A DNA stretch of 26,392 nt from an uncultured Bacteroidales bacterium (GCA_937916355.1 CALFTM010000018.1:1-26392), one strand, 5' to 3'. Positions 1 to 8,182 are shown, counted from the stretch's first letter. Notes: generated by a model from the sequence alone, not told the origin. Numbers and translations: made by a program.

Positions 1-18
1 TTTTAACGTCTGCTCCAT
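1..18 (-). CDS. possible 5' end of a leftward gene (partial)
   Basis: An ATG on the minus strand at position 18 opens a frame reading MEQTLK to the window edge. A Bacteroidetes -7 element (TATCTTTG on the minus strand, positions 39-46) sits at a suitable distance upstream, giving a predicted leader of roughly 15 nt. Six codons are too few to identify a product, so the call rests only on the promoter plus ATG arrangement. Confidence 0.3.
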
Positions 19-38
19 ACGCTGAATTTTTCTTTCTG

Positions 39-46
39 CAAAGATA
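39..46 (-). promoter_or_regulatory. -7 promoter element for the leftward gene at the window edge
   Basis: Minus-strand TATCTTTG matches the Bacteroidetes -7 consensus TAnnTTTG. I see no good TTTG at -33, so this is half a promoter. Confidence 0.35.
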
Positions 47-110
47 ATGTTTTGGTCGTGATTTCATAGAGGTGTAACAAAAATTAATGAATGAGGTGTT
101 AGGAATTAAT

Positions 111-200
111 GCTGTTGCCCCGTTGGGGCGAGTTTTGTTGTGCGCGACATTGCCGAGGGCCGGAGCCAACGGCTGAGGGGTTTTGCCCTTTCAGGGTGTT
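111..200. repeat. G+C-rich three-hairpin intergenic element, degenerate
   Basis: Three short hairpins follow each other in DNA much richer in G+C than its surroundings. They are GCCCC-GTT-GGGGC (117-129), GCCG-AG-GGC-CGGA-GCC-AA-CGGC (152-173) and CCCT-TTC-AGGG (186-196). From memory, similar strings recur between genes in many Bacteroidetes genomes, so this is probably one worn copy of a dispersed, non-coding family. An open frame crosses it (109-315), but the peptide is Cys/Arg/Gly-rich, has no recognisable domain and is better explained as a by-product of the repeat. Confidence 0.5.
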
Positions 201-288
201 GGTGGGTGCAAAGCGGGAGATTGTGAATGAGAAGATGTGTGGCTTTGGTTGTTGGCGCATTGAAAATGATTATACTTCCGGGCATGCC

Positions 289-795
289 TCAGTCAACAAA
301 AGGGATAGTAAGTAGTCCGACAAGAAATTCAATTAATCCTCCCCATAATATTTCTCTAATACTGGATTTCTGATAAATAATCTGTATGTGATTAAGTTCC
401 CCTTTCTCTACTTTCTCTTTTATGAAAAGCATTGCTTCTTTCTCGTTAGACATAGACCGACTTTTCACCTTAATTTTGCCGTTTTCATAAAATAACCAGA
501 AAGAATCTTTTTTTTCAAATATCTTCATAGATTTTACATCTACGTAATATATTGTTTCTGTTTTGTGTTTATAAAATACTTCTATATGCTTTTCATGAAA
601 ATTAATTTTTTGAACTCTATCTTTACATGAAATTAAAAAGCAAATAAAAAAGAACAAAAGGCTAAGTAAAAAAAATGTATCTCCGATTAGATTCAGACAA
701 TATAAAACTACAACTATAGAAAATCCCCCAAATGTTGTAATTTGCCACGTCAAATAAAATAATTTCAATGATTTGAAAATTTCACAAGTTATCAT
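289..795 (-). CDS. hypothetical small membrane protein, 168 aa
   Basis: I do not recognise the family. The protein has two adjacent hydrophobic segments at about residues 12-35 and 39-57. A hydrophilic Lys/Glu-rich region of about 85 residues follows, with alternating beta-like stretches (for example IYYVDVKSMKIFEKKDSFWLF), and a final hydrophobic segment lies at about 148-165. Two N-terminal membrane helices followed by a small beta-rich cytoplasmic domain recall PH-like membrane proteins of the YcxB/bPH type, but this is only a resemblance of layout. It is a stand-alone leftward gene with its own consensus promoter (893-923). It is conspicuously more A+T-rich than neighbouring genes and lies next to a repeat remnant, which fits recent acquisition. 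The ATG at 795 is the only sensible start. Confidence 0.7.
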   Translation of the reverse strand: MITCEIFKSLKLFYLTWQITTFGGFSIVVVLYCLNLIGDTFFLLSLLFFFICFLISCKDRVQKINFHEKHIEVFYKHKTETIYYVDVKSMKIFEKKDSFWLFYENGKIKVKSRSMSNEKEAMLFIKEKVEKGELNHIQIIYQKSSIREILWGGLIEFLVGLLTIPFVD

Positions 796-892
796 TTTTT
801 CTCTATTATGGGAGGTTCTATAAATTCATTTTTTCTGCATTAGCAAGCAGCCTGAACCTCATTACTGCTACTGCTAAAGCGTTTCGTTTTCA

Positions 893-923
893 CAAATGTA
901 GTACAATTTGTTAAAAAAACAAA
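893..923 (-). promoter_or_regulatory. promoter of the hypothetical membrane-protein gene
   Basis: Read on the minus strand: TTTG (920-923), 19-nt spacer, TACATTTG (893-900). This is a full match to the Bacteroidetes housekeeping consensus TTTG-N19/20-TAnnTTTG. The predicted transcript starts near 887, leaving a leader of about 90 nt before the ATG at 795. Confidence 0.6.
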
Positions 924-1293
924 CATTTTGGTGCTTGTTTTCTTGTTAGTGGAGGGGTAATTTACTGATATTTAATATTTTATATGTGTACAACCAACGT
1001 CAAGCCCCAGATTTTACGATTAGTAGGTTGTTTCTTTATTTTTTTATAAATAAACGATTTATTTATTTGATTTACAAATGTTTATAGATGTTTCCTCATG
1101 AAACTTATTTGCTAATTAACATTAAATTCCGCAACACTTCAAATATAATTAAGTTGGTTGATGGTAGGGTGTTGCCCCTATGGGTACAGTGTTGAACGAT
1201 TGGAGTTTTCCATGAAGAACTGAATTACCTTGAACGATAAATTTTCGGATTCGATATAATTTGTGAAAATTGCCAACGAGATTTCTGTGAATT
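924..1293. other. gene-poor A+T-rich stretch with a second short repeat fragment
   Basis: No open frame with coding character is seen on either strand. Around 1166-1195 a short G+C-richer patch (GTTGCCCCTATGGGTA) resembles the first hairpin of the element at 111-200 and may be another remnant of the same family. The remainder is simple A/T-rich sequence with no RNA gene that I can recognise. Confidence 0.4.
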
Positions 1294-1325
1294 ATTGTTA
1301 CATCTCATTATTTTCATTAATTTTG
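1294..1325 (+). promoter_or_regulatory. promoter of the DUF3078 gene
   Basis: ATTG (1294-1297), a 20-nt spacer, then TAATTTTG (1318-1325), an exact TAnnTTTG -7 box with a 3-of-4 -33 box. The predicted start near 1332 gives a leader of about 95 nt. Confidence 0.5.
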
Positions 1326-1426
1326 CGCAGTCTTTTCCTTTTGAAGTTAAGAAGTAGAGAGGAAATGATAAAAAAATTTAAGATTTGTAAATTTAAACGT
1401 ACGGAATAGTAAAAATAGAATAGAAT

Positions 1427-2563
1427 ATGAATAAAAAAATTGCTTTTACTTTGGCGTTGTCTGCATTGTCGGTAGTGGCTATGGCAGACGATTTGGTTGC
1501 TACAGCGACAGAGTTGGAGAATGGTAAGGTGATTGAAGAGTCTAAAGATTCTGTGGCGTGGAAGTTCCCCGGGTCTTTAGGTATCAATGCCAATCAAGCC
1601 TATTTTAATGATTACAGCACAGAGGGTTCTGGTGCAAGTGTCTCCTTGGATGCTTTTTTGAATCTTAACGCCAATTACAAGAAAAAACGTGTGTTGTGGG
1701 AAAACTCGCTTTCTGCGAAGTATGGAATGATATATTCTACAGAATTTACGGGAGACGACAAAGTGCGTAAAAACGTGGATGAATTCAATGTAAACACCAA
1801 GTATGGTTACAAGTTGTCTAAGGCGTGGTATCTCTCTGCTTTTGCGAATTTTGAGAGCCAGTTTGCTAAAGGTTACGAATATTTGGAGGATGTGAACAAG
1901 CAGGATTCTGCCGCAATGATTTCAAATTTCTTTGCTCCCGGTTATGTGAAGGTTTCGCTCGGTATGGAGTGCATTCCTAACAAATATGTTTCGTTCTTCG
2001 TTTCTCCGATTACTGCCCGTTTCACATTCTGCCGTTTAGATGAGTTGGGTGATAAATATGGAATGAAGTTGATAACCCCTGCAGAAGAGGCGGTTTATAA
2101 TGAAACCGGAGATTTGGTAAAGGAGGCTGTTGATGCTGAGTATGAGCACAATCGTAAGGAGCTTGGTGCGTATGCGAAAATCAAATCTGATTTTGACATC
2201 ACGAAGTCAATCCATTTCTTTAGTACATTGGAAGGATTTTATGCTTACAACAAGGCTGTTGAGACCCACACGGACGCTTTTGTCGATTGGTATGGCTTGA
2301 ATTATGAGAAAGCAGACTTCTCTGAGGATGCTTTTGCTGATGCCAAGTTGGGGGATAAGTTTATGGATGTGAATGGTTGGTACATCAAGTGGAAACTGGA
2401 ACTTTTGTTGAAGGTTTCTAAGTATGTGAATGTCTCATTGAAGACTCAATTGAAGTATGATAATGCAGAGAAGAAGGTGGTTGAGGGAAATAATTTCGGA
2501 CTTCCACAGGCTAAGCTTCAATTCTGGGAGACGGTCTCATTGGGATTTGCCTACTCTTTCTAA
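1427..2563 (+). CDS. DUF3078-family outer-membrane beta-barrel protein, 378 aa
   Basis: A signal peptide covers residues 1-20 (cleavage after AMA). The mature chain has the DUF3078 pattern: W-x-FPGSLGINANQAYFNDYSTEGSG near residues 45-68, then alternating aromatic/polar strands with VLWENSLSAKYGM, a charged turn (DDKVRKNVDEFNV), GYKLSKAWYLSAFANFESQF, and ISNFFAPGYVKVSLGME followed by a VSPITARFTF strand. The chain ends LGFAYSF, with the terminal Phe typical of BAM substrates. The family is widespread in Bacteroidetes and its function is not established; a structural or transport role in the outer membrane is inferred. It is followed 26 bp later by a co-directional HAD gene, probably on the same transcript, though the two families have no known functional link. 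Confidence 0.85.
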   Translation: MNKKIAFTLALSALSVVAMADDLVATATELENGKVIEESKDSVAWKFPGSLGINANQAYFNDYSTEGSGASVSLDAFLNLNANYKKKRVLWENSLSAKYGMIYSTEFTGDDKVRKNVDEFNVNTKYGYKLSKAWYLSAFANFESQFAKGYEYLEDVNKQDSAAMISNFFAPGYVKVSLGMECIPNKYVSFFVSPITARFTFCRLDELGDKYGMKLITPAEEAVYNETGDLVKEAVDAEYEHNRKELGAYAKIKSDFDITKSIHFFSTLEGFYAYNKAVETHTDAFVDWYGLNYEKADFSEDAFADAKLGDKFMDVNGWYIKWKLELLLKVSKYVNVSLKTQLKYDNAEKKVVEGNNFGLPQAKLQFWETVSLGFAYSF

Positions 2564-2589
2564 AAATCATGAAGTGGAAATTTTGCTGA

Positions 2590-3312
2590 ATGATAATGTT
2601 GAATGATAAAATAAAGGCTGCTCTTGGTTCATTGGACTTGAGAGCAGTTTTGTTTGATATGGATGGGGTGCTTTATGACTCCATGCCGTTTCATGCGAAG
2701 GCTTGGGTATATGCTTTTGCGCAGGAGGGTGTGACGTTTAGTGACTACGATGTTTATATGCGAGAGGGTATGACTGGCTCTTCTACGGTAGAGGAGGTTT
2801 TTCTCGCACAGTTGAATCGTCGTGCTACGGAAGAGGATTGCCAGCGAATCTATCGGGTGAAATCCGATTATTTTGAAAGCCTTGGTGTGGCTGGCGAGAT
2901 GCCTCATGTTGATGAAGTCTTGTCGTGTGTAAAGGCGAGTGGGGTAGATCGTTATATCGTCACTGGCTCTGGTCAGCGCACGTTGTTCGATAAATTGAAG
3001 CACTCATATCCTGAAATGTTCGATAAGCGTCAGATGGTTACTGCTTATGATGTGAAAAAAGGGAAGCCAGACCCAGAACCATACTTGATGGCGTTGAAGA
3101 AGGGAGGTCTGCAACCTAATCAGGCGATTGTCGTGGAGAACGCTCCTTTGGGGGTTCGTTCAGCGGTTGCTGCAGGAATTTTCACCATTGCAGTCAATAC
3201 TGGTATTTTGCGCAATGAGGAGTTGGAGAAGGAGGGGGCTAATATCGTCTATCCTTCCATGAAAGCCTTTGCAGAAGATATTCCTGAAATTATTTCTTTG
3301 GCAAAAAAATAA
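2590..3312 (+). CDS. HAD-superfamily hydrolase, beta-phosphoglucomutase-like, 240 aa
   Basis: This is a subfamily IA HAD enzyme with a helical cap. Motif I is LFDMDGVLYDS (nucleophile Asp23, acid/base Asp25), motif II is the Thr in IVTGSG, motif III is the Lys in KKGKPDPEPYL, and motif IV is IVVENAPLGVRSAVAAGI, with Glu-Asn where many relatives have Glu-Asp or Asp-Ser. This layout fits phosphatases of small phosphorylated sugars and beta-phosphoglucomutases; the cap sequence does not let me choose between them. The Met at codon 3 is an equally possible start. It lies 26 bp after the DUF3078 gene and is closed by a strong terminator. Cytoplasmic. Confidence 0.88.
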   Translation: MIMLNDKIKAALGSLDLRAVLFDMDGVLYDSMPFHAKAWVYAFAQEGVTFSDYDVYMREGMTGSSTVEEVFLAQLNRRATEEDCQRIYRVKSDYFESLGVAGEMPHVDEVLSCVKASGVDRYIVTGSGQRTLFDKLKHSYPEMFDKRQMVTAYDVKKGKPDPEPYLMALKKGGLQPNQAIVVENAPLGVRSAVAAGIFTIAVNTGILRNEELEKEGANIVYPSMKAFAEDIPEIISLAKK

Positions 3313-3357
3313 CAAAGAGGCTTTTAAAAATTAGACATATACGCCAAAAATTATAAC

Positions 3358-3398
3358 AAAAGAGGGTGAATGAATTAGTCAAACACCCTCTTTTTTTT
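3358..3398. terminator. bidirectional intrinsic terminator
   Basis: AAAAGAGGGTG (3358-3368) pairs with CACCCTCTTTT (3384-3394) over a 15-nt loop. The rightward U-tract is T(8) at 3391-3398, and the A-run on the left provides a U-tract for leftward transcripts. It separates the convergent HAD and tex genes. Confidence 0.85.
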
Positions 3399-3412
3399 GT
3401 TGATGAAATATA

Positions 3413-5530
3413 TCACTCATCAAGAGCCAATTGGATTCTGTTTCGTCCTAAATCTACATCCAGCACCTTCACCATGACTTGCTGATGAAGAGAGACGACG
3501 GTCGATGGGTCGCTGACGAAATGGTCTGCCAATTGGGAGATATGGATTAGTCCGTTGACCTTTACTCCTAAATCCACAAAGACACCAAAATTGGTCATGT
3601 TTGTCACTATTGCAGGATACGATGCGCCTATCTTCACATCCTCGATGGTTTTTAGTGTAGGGTCGAAAGAGAATTCTTTGATGGTCTCCCTGCAATCACG
3701 ACCCGGCTTGTCCAGCTCCTGCATGATGTCATTCAAAGTCGGCAATCCCACTTCGTCTGAAATATATTTGGAAAGGTCGATTTTACTTCTCAGCTCCTTA
3801 GAACGGATTAGTTCCTCGATCGAGCATTTCAGGTCTTTCGTCATTTGGGAGACGAGAGGATAACGCTCAGGGTGTACGGCAGTGTTGTCTAACGGATTTT
3901 TAGGGTTTGAAATCCTAAGGAAGCCTGCACATTGCTCAAAAGCCTTAGAACCGAGCCTTGGCACCTTCTTCAAGTCGGCACGAGAGAGGAAAGGACCATT
4001 TTCTGCCCTAAAGTCTACGATGTTTTGAGCCAGTTGAGGACCTAAACCAGAGACGTATGTGAGCAAATGTTTGCTGGCAGTATTCAGGTTCACCCCCACT
4101 TGGTTCACACTGTTGATGACAGTCTGGTCGAGTGATTTTTTTAATTTTGACTGATCCACATCATGTTGATATTGTCCGACACCGATTGATTTAGGATCTA
4201 TCTTCACCAATTCGGATAGAGGGTCCATCAATCGTCTTCCGATAGAGACAGCACCTCTCACCGTCACATCATGGTCGGGGAACTCTTCTCTTGCCAATGC
4301 TGAAGCAGAATAGATGGAAGCACCACTTTCGCTTACGACAAACACAGCCACGTTTGTATCGAACGCAATCGAGCGCACAAACTGTTCGGTTTCTCGACTT
4401 GCTGTACCATTACCAATTGAAATCGCCTCTATTTTAAATTTCTTCACCAATTGAGAAATTCGGTTTTTCGCCTCTTCCATTTGATTTTGTGGAGGATGAG
4501 GGAATATCGCCTCATTGTGCAACAATTCCCCTTGTTCATTCAGGCAGACCACTTTGCAGCCTGTCCGGTATCCGGGGTCAATCGCCAACACCCTTTTTTC
4601 TCCCAATGGAGGAGACAACAGCAATTGTTGCAGATTTTCGCTGAAAACTTTGATGGCTTCCTCGTCAGCCTTCTCTTTGCTTGAATTTGAAAACTCAGTT
4701 TCGATGGAAGGTTTCAGCAGTCGCTTGTAAGCATCAGCGACGGCATCCCCGACCAACCTTGAACATTCCGAATTTCCTTTCACATATTGAGGAGTGATTC
4801 GGTCGAGGGTGGTTTCCTCGTCAGGGGAGATGTTGATGCGCAGGAACCCCTCCTTTTCACCCCTTCTCATCGCCAACAGCCGGTGGGAAGAGCAACGTCG
4901 GAGCGGTTCTTCAAAATCGAAGTAGTTTTGGTATTTTTCCGCCTCCTTCTCTTTCCCTTTTACCACTTTTGACGTTATGGTCGCCTCCCTTTGAAAACAT
5001 TGTCGCACGCGACTTCTCGTCCCCTCATTTTCATTCACCCATTCAGCAATGATGTCCATCGCACCTTTAAGAGCCTCTTCTATAGATTCCACCTTTCCTT
5101 TTACGAACGCAATTGCGCGGTTCTCTGGGTCGCGTTCATTTTGACTCATAAGGATTTTTGCGAGTGGTTCCAGCCCTTTCTCTCTTGCCATTTCTGCGCG
5201 AGTCCTTTTTTTCGGTTTGAAGGGCAGATAGATGTCCTCTATCTCTGTGAGCGTAGAACAGTTGTTGATTCTCTTTTCCAACTCAGGAGTCAATTTTTCC
5301 TGTTCAGAAATACTCTTGATGACAAACTCCTTTCTCTTTTCCACCTCTTCCAGTTTTTCGCACATAGACTGGATTTCTTGGATTTGCACTTCGTTCAATC
5401 CTCCTGTGCGTTCCTTTCTGTATCGGCTGATGAAAGGTATTGTAGCACCTTCAGAGAGCAACTGAAGTGTGTTAGACACTTGTTGCTCTCTGAGGTTGAG
5501 ATTTTTAGCAATAATAGAACTAAAGACCAT
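3413..5530 (-). CDS. tex: Tex, S1 RNA-binding transcription accessory protein, 705 aa
   Basis: A full-length Tex protein. The N-terminal Tex domain begins at about residue 5 (ATIPFISRYRKERTGGL, near 30-45; IYLPFKPKKRTRAEMAREKGLEPLA near 100-125). A YqgF/RNase H-like domain spans about 310-445 (AIDPGYRTGCK; SIGNGTASRETEQFV). Helix-hairpin-helix motifs lie at about 480-550 (LLTYVSGLGPQLAQNIV; LKKVPRLGSKAFEQ), and a C-terminal S1 domain at about 633-703 (GVFVDLGVKVNGLIHISQL). Family members bind nucleic acids and influence transcription and expression of virulence or stress genes; the exact mechanism is unsettled. The gene begins only 19 bp after the stop of the Ser/Arg repeat protein gene with no visible terminator between them, so read-through is likely. 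Confidence 0.95.
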   Translation of the reverse strand: MVFSSIIAKNLNLREQQVSNTLQLLSEGATIPFISRYRKERTGGLNEVQIQEIQSMCEKLEEVEKRKEFVIKSISEQEKLTPELEKRINNCSTLTEIEDIYLPFKPKKRTRAEMAREKGLEPLAKILMSQNERDPENRAIAFVKGKVESIEEALKGAMDIIAEWVNENEGTRSRVRQCFQREATITSKVVKGKEKEAEKYQNYFDFEEPLRRCSSHRLLAMRRGEKEGFLRINISPDEETTLDRITPQYVKGNSECSRLVGDAVADAYKRLLKPSIETEFSNSSKEKADEEAIKVFSENLQQLLLSPPLGEKRVLAIDPGYRTGCKVVCLNEQGELLHNEAIFPHPPQNQMEEAKNRISQLVKKFKIEAISIGNGTASRETEQFVRSIAFDTNVAVFVVSESGASIYSASALAREEFPDHDVTVRGAVSIGRRLMDPLSELVKIDPKSIGVGQYQHDVDQSKLKKSLDQTVINSVNQVGVNLNTASKHLLTYVSGLGPQLAQNIVDFRAENGPFLSRADLKKVPRLGSKAFEQCAGFLRISNPKNPLDNTAVHPERYPLVSQMTKDLKCSIEELIRSKELRSKIDLSKYISDEVGLPTLNDIMQELDKPGRDCRETIKEFSFDPTLKTIEDVKIGASYPAIVTNMTNFGVFVDLGVKVNGLIHISQLADHFVSDPSTVVSLHQQVMVKVLDVDLGRNRIQLALDE

Positions 5531-5549
5531 TATTTATCTGATTACATTT

Positions 5550-6998
5550 TTATTTGTATGGCTCGTTGATGATGATATATCCTCCGTTGACAGGTTCAAA
5601 CCATGTGTCTCCGCCAAACCAGTATAGACGACCATCCACTATCACACGCTTGCTACCGGCAGGTAGTTCGCTTACAAAGTTATTGTTGTTGATTACATAG
5701 TTATCTTCCACATCATAACTCTCGACATTGTCTACCAAGATGTATCCGCCGTTGACAGGGAGGAAGAGGTTGTTTTCTCCTTGGTAGTAAGTCGTCTTCT
5801 CAATCACAACCTTTTTGCAAGCGAAAGGAAGAGTGGTGATGAAAATCTCTGTACTTGCAGCCAAAGGTCTGTTGATGATCACATAACCATTGTTTTGTCT
5901 TCCGAACCACACACCGTCACTATACCAGTAAGGGGTGTTGTTGAGGTAAATCTTCACGCAAGCAAAAGGAAGAGCGTTGAAGAAGAGACCCAAAGGACGT
6001 GCAATCAACTCATAACCTAAGGTTGTGTGCCATCTGTAGAACACACCGTTATGGATGTAGTATTTCCCCTTCGGATGAGAAAAATGGTGTGTGTGATGAG
6101 GAATCTGATGGTAGTACTTACGACCGTTCACGATGCGTGGAGCGCAAACTGGCTTTGGTGCAGGGTGAAGATGGTGGTAAGTGTGTGGACGTTCATGAGA
6201 TTTCAATCTGAAAGACCCCTCATTCTTACGAGCTGGAGTTGGACCCAACTTTGGAGGTGCTGGCTTGTTCGCCTTCTTAGGGTTGACGGTTGAAGCGGTT
6301 CTGGTACTTGAAGCCGTTGTCGCAGCAGGACGAGTCGAACCGTTAGAAGATCCACGAACGGAAGATGAACTACGGGTAGTAGAGTTAGCAGAACTACGGG
6401 TAGTAGAATTTGCAGAACTACGAACCGGAGTATTAGCAGAACTACGAGTGGTAGTATTGGCAGAACTACGAGTGGTAGTATTGGCAGAACTACGAGTGGT
6501 AGTATTAGCAGAACTACGAGTGGTAGTATTGGCAGAACTACGGGTAGTAGTATTAGCAGAACTACGGGTGGTAGTATTAGCAGAACTACGAACCGGAGTA
6601 CTTGCAGAACTACGAGTGGTAGTTGTTGCAGAACTGCGAGTAGTCGAACTTGCAGAGCTACGAGTTGCAGAGGAAGCGGAACTTCTGCTTGGTGAGCTGT
6701 AGCTGCGAGTATTGGAACTTACAGAGCTGCTGCGGGTGGTTGCCGGCGAAGAGCTTCTTGTAGAGCTTGATGAGCTGTAAGAAGATGGTCGACTACTTGA
6801 ACTTGCAGAAGATCGAGTCTGCGAACTATTCGCGGAAGAACGCACTCCACTACGCGAACTACTTGGTGAACTTTGACGCATCTCAGTGCGGTTAGATCCA
6901 CTTTCTCTACCAGAAGATCTCTGGGCATATACTGATATTGATGAGCAAACCATCACGAATCCTGTGAAAAGTATTGCGAAAATTTTATTTGCTTTCAT
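5550..6998 (-). CDS. secreted Ser/Thr/Arg-repeat protein with C-terminal DUF6515-like repeats, 482 aa
   Basis: A signal peptide covers residues 1-25 (ends VYA, then QRSSGRESG). Residues 26-245 are low-complexity Ser/Thr/Arg with a regular octapeptide array (RSSANTTT and variants, about 13 units). A His-rich linker follows (HTYHHLHPAPK; HQIPHHTHHFSH), then three to four degenerate modules of about 40 residues, each with Phe...LP-x-x-x-K-x-V, an aromatic pair, Trp-Phe and an NGGYIIIN-type ending. The C-terminal modules resemble the Bacteroidetes family named DUF6515; function unknown. The His-rich segment could bind metal, which is inference. The gene is followed closely by tex. A -7 box lies about 57 nt upstream of the start. 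Confidence 0.8.
   Translation of the reverse strand: MKANKIFAILFTGFVMVCSSISVYAQRSSGRESGSNRTEMRQSSPSSSRSGVRSSANSSQTRSSASSSSRPSSYSSSSSTRSSSPATTRSSSVSSNTRSYSSPSRSSASSATRSSASSTTRSSATTTTRSSASTPVRSSANTTTRSSANTTTRSSANTTTRSSANTTTRSSANTTTRSSANTTTRSSANTPVRSSANSTTRSSANSTTRSSSSVRGSSNGSTRPAATTASSTRTASTVNPKKANKPAPPKLGPTPARKNEGSFRLKSHERPHTYHHLHPAPKPVCAPRIVNGRKYYHQIPHHTHHFSHPKGKYYIHNGVFYRWHTTLGYELIARPLGLFFNALPFACVKIYLNNTPYWYSDGVWFGRQNNGYVIINRPLAASTEIFITTLPFACKKVVIEKTTYYQGENNLFLPVNGGYILVDNVESYDVEDNYVINNNNFVSELPAGSKRVIVDGRLYWFGGDTWFEPVNGGYIIINEPYK
6367..6690 (-). repeat. tandem 24-bp repeat array inside the Ser/Arg repeat gene
   Basis: GAACTAC-type landmarks recur exactly every 24 bp (6367, 6391, 6415, 6439, 6463, 6487, 6511, 6535, 6559, 6583, 6607, 6631, 6655), about 13 units. 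The six central units encode identical RSSANTTT octapeptides and differ only at silent positions, mainly cga/cgg and gta/ggt. Unit length is a multiple of three, so gain or loss of units would keep the reading frame. Confidence 0.9.
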
Positions 6999-7321
6999 GG
7001 CTATAAAATTTTAGTATGTTCAACAATCATTTATTATCTCTCGTTTTGTACTGACAAATATAGGGTAAAAAGAAATATAAAAAATGTCTCTTTTTTCTAT
7101 TTGGACGAAAATGGGTATTGACAAAATTTTTGTAAAGACCAAAACCCCGTTTTTTTCGATATAAAATCAAAGGTTGCTAAAAATAGGTCTTTTTTTGTGT
7201 CAAAGTAGATGGTTTTATCGACGAAAATCATGTTGTGTGGACAATCTGTTTTCTCATTCTCCTTTTTTGGGGTGAAAAATTGTAAAAGAGAGCTGAAAGA
7301 CAGTGGAAAAACACCCAAATT
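6999..7321. other. intergenic, promoter region only
   Basis: Besides the -7 box at 7055-7062 I find nothing convincing. A 73-codon leftward frame (7097-7318) reads through T- and A-runs, has no recognisable motif and directly abuts the stop of the stress-protein gene. I treat it as non-coding. Confidence 0.5.
7055..7062 (-). promoter_or_regulatory. -7 element upstream of the Ser/Arg repeat gene
   Basis: Minus-strand TATATTTG matches TAnnTTTG. The -33 position has only a partial match (TTTT). The predicted start lies about 50 nt upstream of the ATG at 6998. Confidence 0.45.
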
Positions 7322-8113
7322 CTATTCGCAAAGAGCATAAAGATCTTTTCTCGGATTGATCACCATCACTGGAATTTCACTTTTTTCTATGACTTTTTGT
7401 TCTTTGGGACCAAAAATGATGTCATCCAGTCCGTAATCACGGGATGCGGAGATCAGCAGGAGACCAGCCTGAAGTTCTTTTGCTTTTTTCACCGCCTCCA
7501 ATTCAATCTTAAAACTGTCTTTTTGAGCGGGTATGTCCGAGTAGCGTATTTTGAATTTGTCGAGTATGGTACGGATGCCGGCCGCATTTTCTTTTGCCCT
7601 TGAACCATAATCTTTGGCGGTCATCAGTAGTATTTCAGAATGGAGAAGTCTTCCCATTCCGCTACAGAAAACCCCTTTTTCTTTTTCTTCAACCAAAAAA
7701 CCTACTGGCACCAATACCTTCTTGTAGTTGATCACCTGATTGGGTTTCAGGAAGTAGTAGGCGATGCGCAACTCTCTGCACAATTTCAGCGGTTTCTTGC
7801 AATTGGGGTACATGCTATTGGGGATTAGCTCGAAAATGACTGAACGCACTTCATTGTTCTCCATGAAGTCGGTGAAATCCTCCTCTAATATATAATAACC
7901 CAATGGTTGTGTCAACTCTTCTGCATATAAGGAACACCATTCCTCCATGCCGTTCTCCACTTCGTGCATATCCTTCTCTTTTCCTGTCGGAACGTAGAGG
8001 AATGTAACCCCTTTCTCATGGACTTTCGATAGTACGGAAGCCATTTCGAATGCTTTAGCAGGGAAGTAATTAGGATCTGCCACAATCATTATCTGGTCTT
8101 TGGCGATATTCAT
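7322..8113 (-). CDS. universal stress protein (UspA superfamily), two-domain, 263 aa
   Basis: Two Rossmann-like Usp halves. The first opens DQIMIVADPNYFPAKAFEMASVL and the second opens KKVLVPVGFLVEEKEKG at about residue 130. The second ends with the family signature region GPKEQKVIEKSEIPVMVINPR. In ATP-binding Usp proteins this area carries G-x2-G-x9-G-S/T; here only the first Gly is evident, so the protein may not bind ATP in the classical way. The predicted role is a cytoplasmic stress or energy-status protein. It is a single leftward gene, 149 bp after the acyl-CoA synthetase stop, with its own -7 box at 8183-8190. Confidence 0.82.
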   Translation of the reverse strand: MNIAKDQIMIVADPNYFPAKAFEMASVLSKVHEKGVTFLYVPTGKEKDMHEVENGMEEWCSLYAEELTQPLGYYILEEDFTDFMENNEVRSVIFELIPNSMYPNCKKPLKLCRELRIAYYFLKPNQVINYKKVLVPVGFLVEEKEKGVFCSGMGRLLHSEILLMTAKDYGSRAKENAAGIRTILDKFKIRYSDIPAQKDSFKIELEAVKKAKELQAGLLLISASRDYGLDDIIFGPKEQKVIEKSEIPVMVINPRKDLYALCE

Positions 8114-8182
8114 AATCTGAAAAAATTATCAAGTCTCTTTAAAAATATTCACCTCTCCACTGTTTTAGGTGGAGACTTCCTG

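Noticed and set aside
109..315. 68-codon rightward open frame
   Set aside because: It runs through the three-hairpin repeat and ends inside the 3' end of the leftward membrane-protein gene. Its Cys/Arg/Gly-rich sequence has no domain character.
6265..6702. 145-codon rightward frame with repeated ELRVVVLA units
   Set aside because: It is the antisense reading of the 24-bp repeat array. Any frame through a 24-bp repeat stays open, and the sense frame has signal peptide and conserved C-terminal modules.
7097..7318. 73-codon leftward frame before the Ser/Arg repeat gene
   Set aside because: It is composed of T/A-run-derived Phe, Lys and Ser codons, has no motif, and includes no plausible promoter of its own.
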